Positions 5,423 through 6,609 of a stretch of DNA of 6,609 nt are shown in pieces; position 1 is the first letter of the stretch; every line of letters starts with the position of its first letter. A model generated the notes under the pieces. The model had not been told where the DNA came from. It did not search any database and was given only the letters and a program-made list of their open reading frames with translations. A program made the position numbers and the translations under genes. The DNA comes from an uncultured Ruminococcus sp. (GTDB lineage: Bacteria; Bacillota; Clostridia; Oscillospirales; Ruminococcaceae): the NCBI GenBank assembly GCA_945876155.1, contig CAMCMW010000083.1, positions 1 through 6,609 on the forward strand, given 5' to 3'.

Positions 5423-6609
5423 ATGGTGAATGACCGGGTTAAGGCGTTAGCAGCTGTCAGCAGTGTGTCATTTGCCATTGACAAGCCTTTTTCCTATCTG
5501 ATTCCCCAGACTCTTGTTTCAGCGATTATGCCCGGAACAAGAGTTGTTGTTCCTTTTGGAAGGTCAAACCGTAAAAGGACAGCAATTGTCCTTGAAGTCC
5601 AGCCTGTTTCGGAGGACGACAAAAACCTCAAAAGCATTATATCTGCCCCGGACGGTGAACCGATACTCAATGCAGAAATGCTTGATTTAGTTCACTGGCT
5701 GAAAGAAAATACTTTCTGCACATATTATGACGCAGTAAAGTGCATGGTTCCGTCGGGAATGAATATAAATGTAAGTGAGAAGTATTGTCTGACGGATAAA
5801 CAGCCTGATGATTCGCTGAACGATACGCAGAGGACTGTTTATAATCGCATTTCTGAGAGCAGTGATATTCCGGCTGAGATTGCAAAACTGAAAAAAGAGG
5901 GCTTTTCGGCTGATCTGGATATGCTGGTGCTTGGCGGCTTTCTGAAATGTACCGTCAGCGGAAAATACAGCGTCGGAAACAGCACTGTTATGATGATGAG
6001 GCTGACTAAGGAATACCTTGAAAATCCCGACAGCTTTTCTCTTACTGCAAAACAGCAGCAGCTTGCGGAAACACTCCTTTCAAAGGCGGTGATATCCGAA
6101 AAAGAGGCTTGCTATATCTGCGGTGTGGGGAAAACTGTTGCGCAAAAGCTTGTTGAAAAGGGTGCTGCGGAAAAGTATGAGCTTGAATCATACCGGACTG
6201 TAACTTTGGGTGAGAAAGGCAGTATTTCGCCGGAGGACATTGTGCTGTCCGAGTGCCAGCAAAAGGTGTTTGACAGCGTTAAGGAACAGATGGATACCGG
6301 CAAGCCGGAATGTTTTCTTCTCCACGGTGTTACCGGAAGCGGAAAAACGTCAGTCTTTAAAAAGCTGATTGAGTACTGCATAAATTCCGGCAGGCAGGCA
6401 CTGCTTATGATTCCGGAAATATCCCTTACCCCTCAGATGGTGAGGCAGTTTCAGGAACTTTTCGGGGAGACAGTGGCTGTAATTCACAGCGGACTTTCCC
6501 AGGGGCAGCGTATGGACGAATACAAGCGAATAAAGCGTGGACTTGCAAAAATTGCCATTGGCACAAGGAGTGCAGTCTTCGCCCCCTTTGACAATATTGG
6601 ACTTATCAT
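5423..6609 (+). CDS. priA: Primosomal protein N' / replication restart helicase PriA, 5' part
   Basis: The frame runs off the right edge after 395 complete codons, about half of a protein of usually 730-800 residues. PriA recognises stalled or repaired forks, acts as a 3'-to-5' DNA helicase and helps reload the replicative helicase. Visible are the N-terminal 3'-end DNA-binding domain (VSFAIDKPFSYLIP near 15-28, GTRVVVPFGRSNR near 38-50), a winged-helix region (roughly 110-200) and the first RecA-like helicase lobe with Walker A GVTGSGKT (302-309), MIPEISLTPQM (329-339), IHSGLSQGQR and IGTRSAVFAP. The DEAH-type Walker B and the zinc-binding cysteines would lie just past the window. The ATG at 5423 has GGGGGTG (5412-5418) upstream; GTG at 5426 is an alternative. 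No frameshift or internal stop is seen. It follows rpoZ by 13 bases, with no coaBC between them. Confidence 0.95.
   Translation, partial: MVNDRVKALAAVSSVSFAIDKPFSYLIPQTLVSAIMPGTRVVVPFGRSNRKRTAIVLEVQPVSEDDKNLKSIISAPDGEPILNAEMLDLVHWLKENTFCTYYDAVKCMVPSGMNINVSEKYCLTDKQPDDSLNDTQRTVYNRISESSDIPAEIAKLKKEGFSADLDMLVLGGFLKCTVSGKYSVGNSTVMMMRLTKEYLENPDSFSLTAKQQQLAETLLSKAVISEKEACYICGVGKTVAQKLVEKGAAEKYELESYRTVTLGEKGSISPEDIVLSECQQKVFDSVKEQMDTGKPECFLLHGVTGSGKTSVFKKLIEYCINSGRQALLMIPEISLTPQMVRQFQELFGETVAVIHSGLSQGQRMDEYKRIKRGLAKIAIGTRSAVFAPFDNIGLI

Noticed and set aside
6112..6381. Minus-strand 89-codon frame within priA
   Set aside because: It lies opposite the helicase Walker A region of priA, which is clearly the coding strand.
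1..6609. CRISPR array, insertion sequence, tRNA or defence system
   Set aside because: No spaced direct repeats, transposase frame, terminal inverted repeats with target duplication, tRNA-like cloverleaf or defence-type genes were found.

Overview
The window looks like chromosomal DNA from a cellulolytic, cellulosome-forming Firmicute, most probably a Ruminococcus close to R. flavefaciens. The evidence is a secreted family 48 cellulase ending in a dockerin, next to a typical Firmicute housekeeping cluster (yicC/yloC, remA, gmk, rpoZ, priA). The DNA is moderately AT-rich and all genes are on the + strand. The genus is an inference from gene content; no 16S or other marker is present.

Positions 1-393 hold no convincing gene. 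The first 80 bases contain a comparatively GC-rich segment with nested inverted repeats; the rest is very AT-rich. A perfect sigma-A-type promoter (TTGACA, 17-base spacer, TATAAT, 394-422) then drives a leader of about 90 bases carrying a strong stem-loop (441-473), followed by a 920-residue GH48 cellulase (520-3282). The enzyme has a signal peptide, a GH48 catalytic module, a Big_2-type Ig-like module, a Thr/Asp-rich linker and a dockerin. A classic intrinsic terminator (3328-3362) closes this one-gene unit.

Twelve bases after the terminator a second near-consensus promoter (TTGATT, 17-base spacer, TATAAT, 3374-3402) starts the housekeeping operon: yicC endoribonuclease family (GTG start at 3445), remA, gmk, rpoZ and the 5' part of priA, which runs off the right edge. 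Spacing is tight: 10 bases between yicC and remA, 8-base overlaps at remA/gmk and gmk/rpoZ, and 13 bases between rpoZ and priA, so co-transcription and translational coupling are likely. The coaBC gene that sits between rpoZ and priA in Bacillus-type clusters is absent.

The two units are functionally unrelated. The first supplies an extracellular processive cellulase for docking onto a scaffoldin. The second supplies RNA turnover, a RemA-type DNA-binding protein, GMP phosphorylation, the RNA polymerase omega subunit and replication restart. I see no undescribed multi-gene system here. The points most worth checking are the leader stem-loop of the GH48 gene, the structured segment at 24-80, and the unusual second calcium loop of the dockerin.
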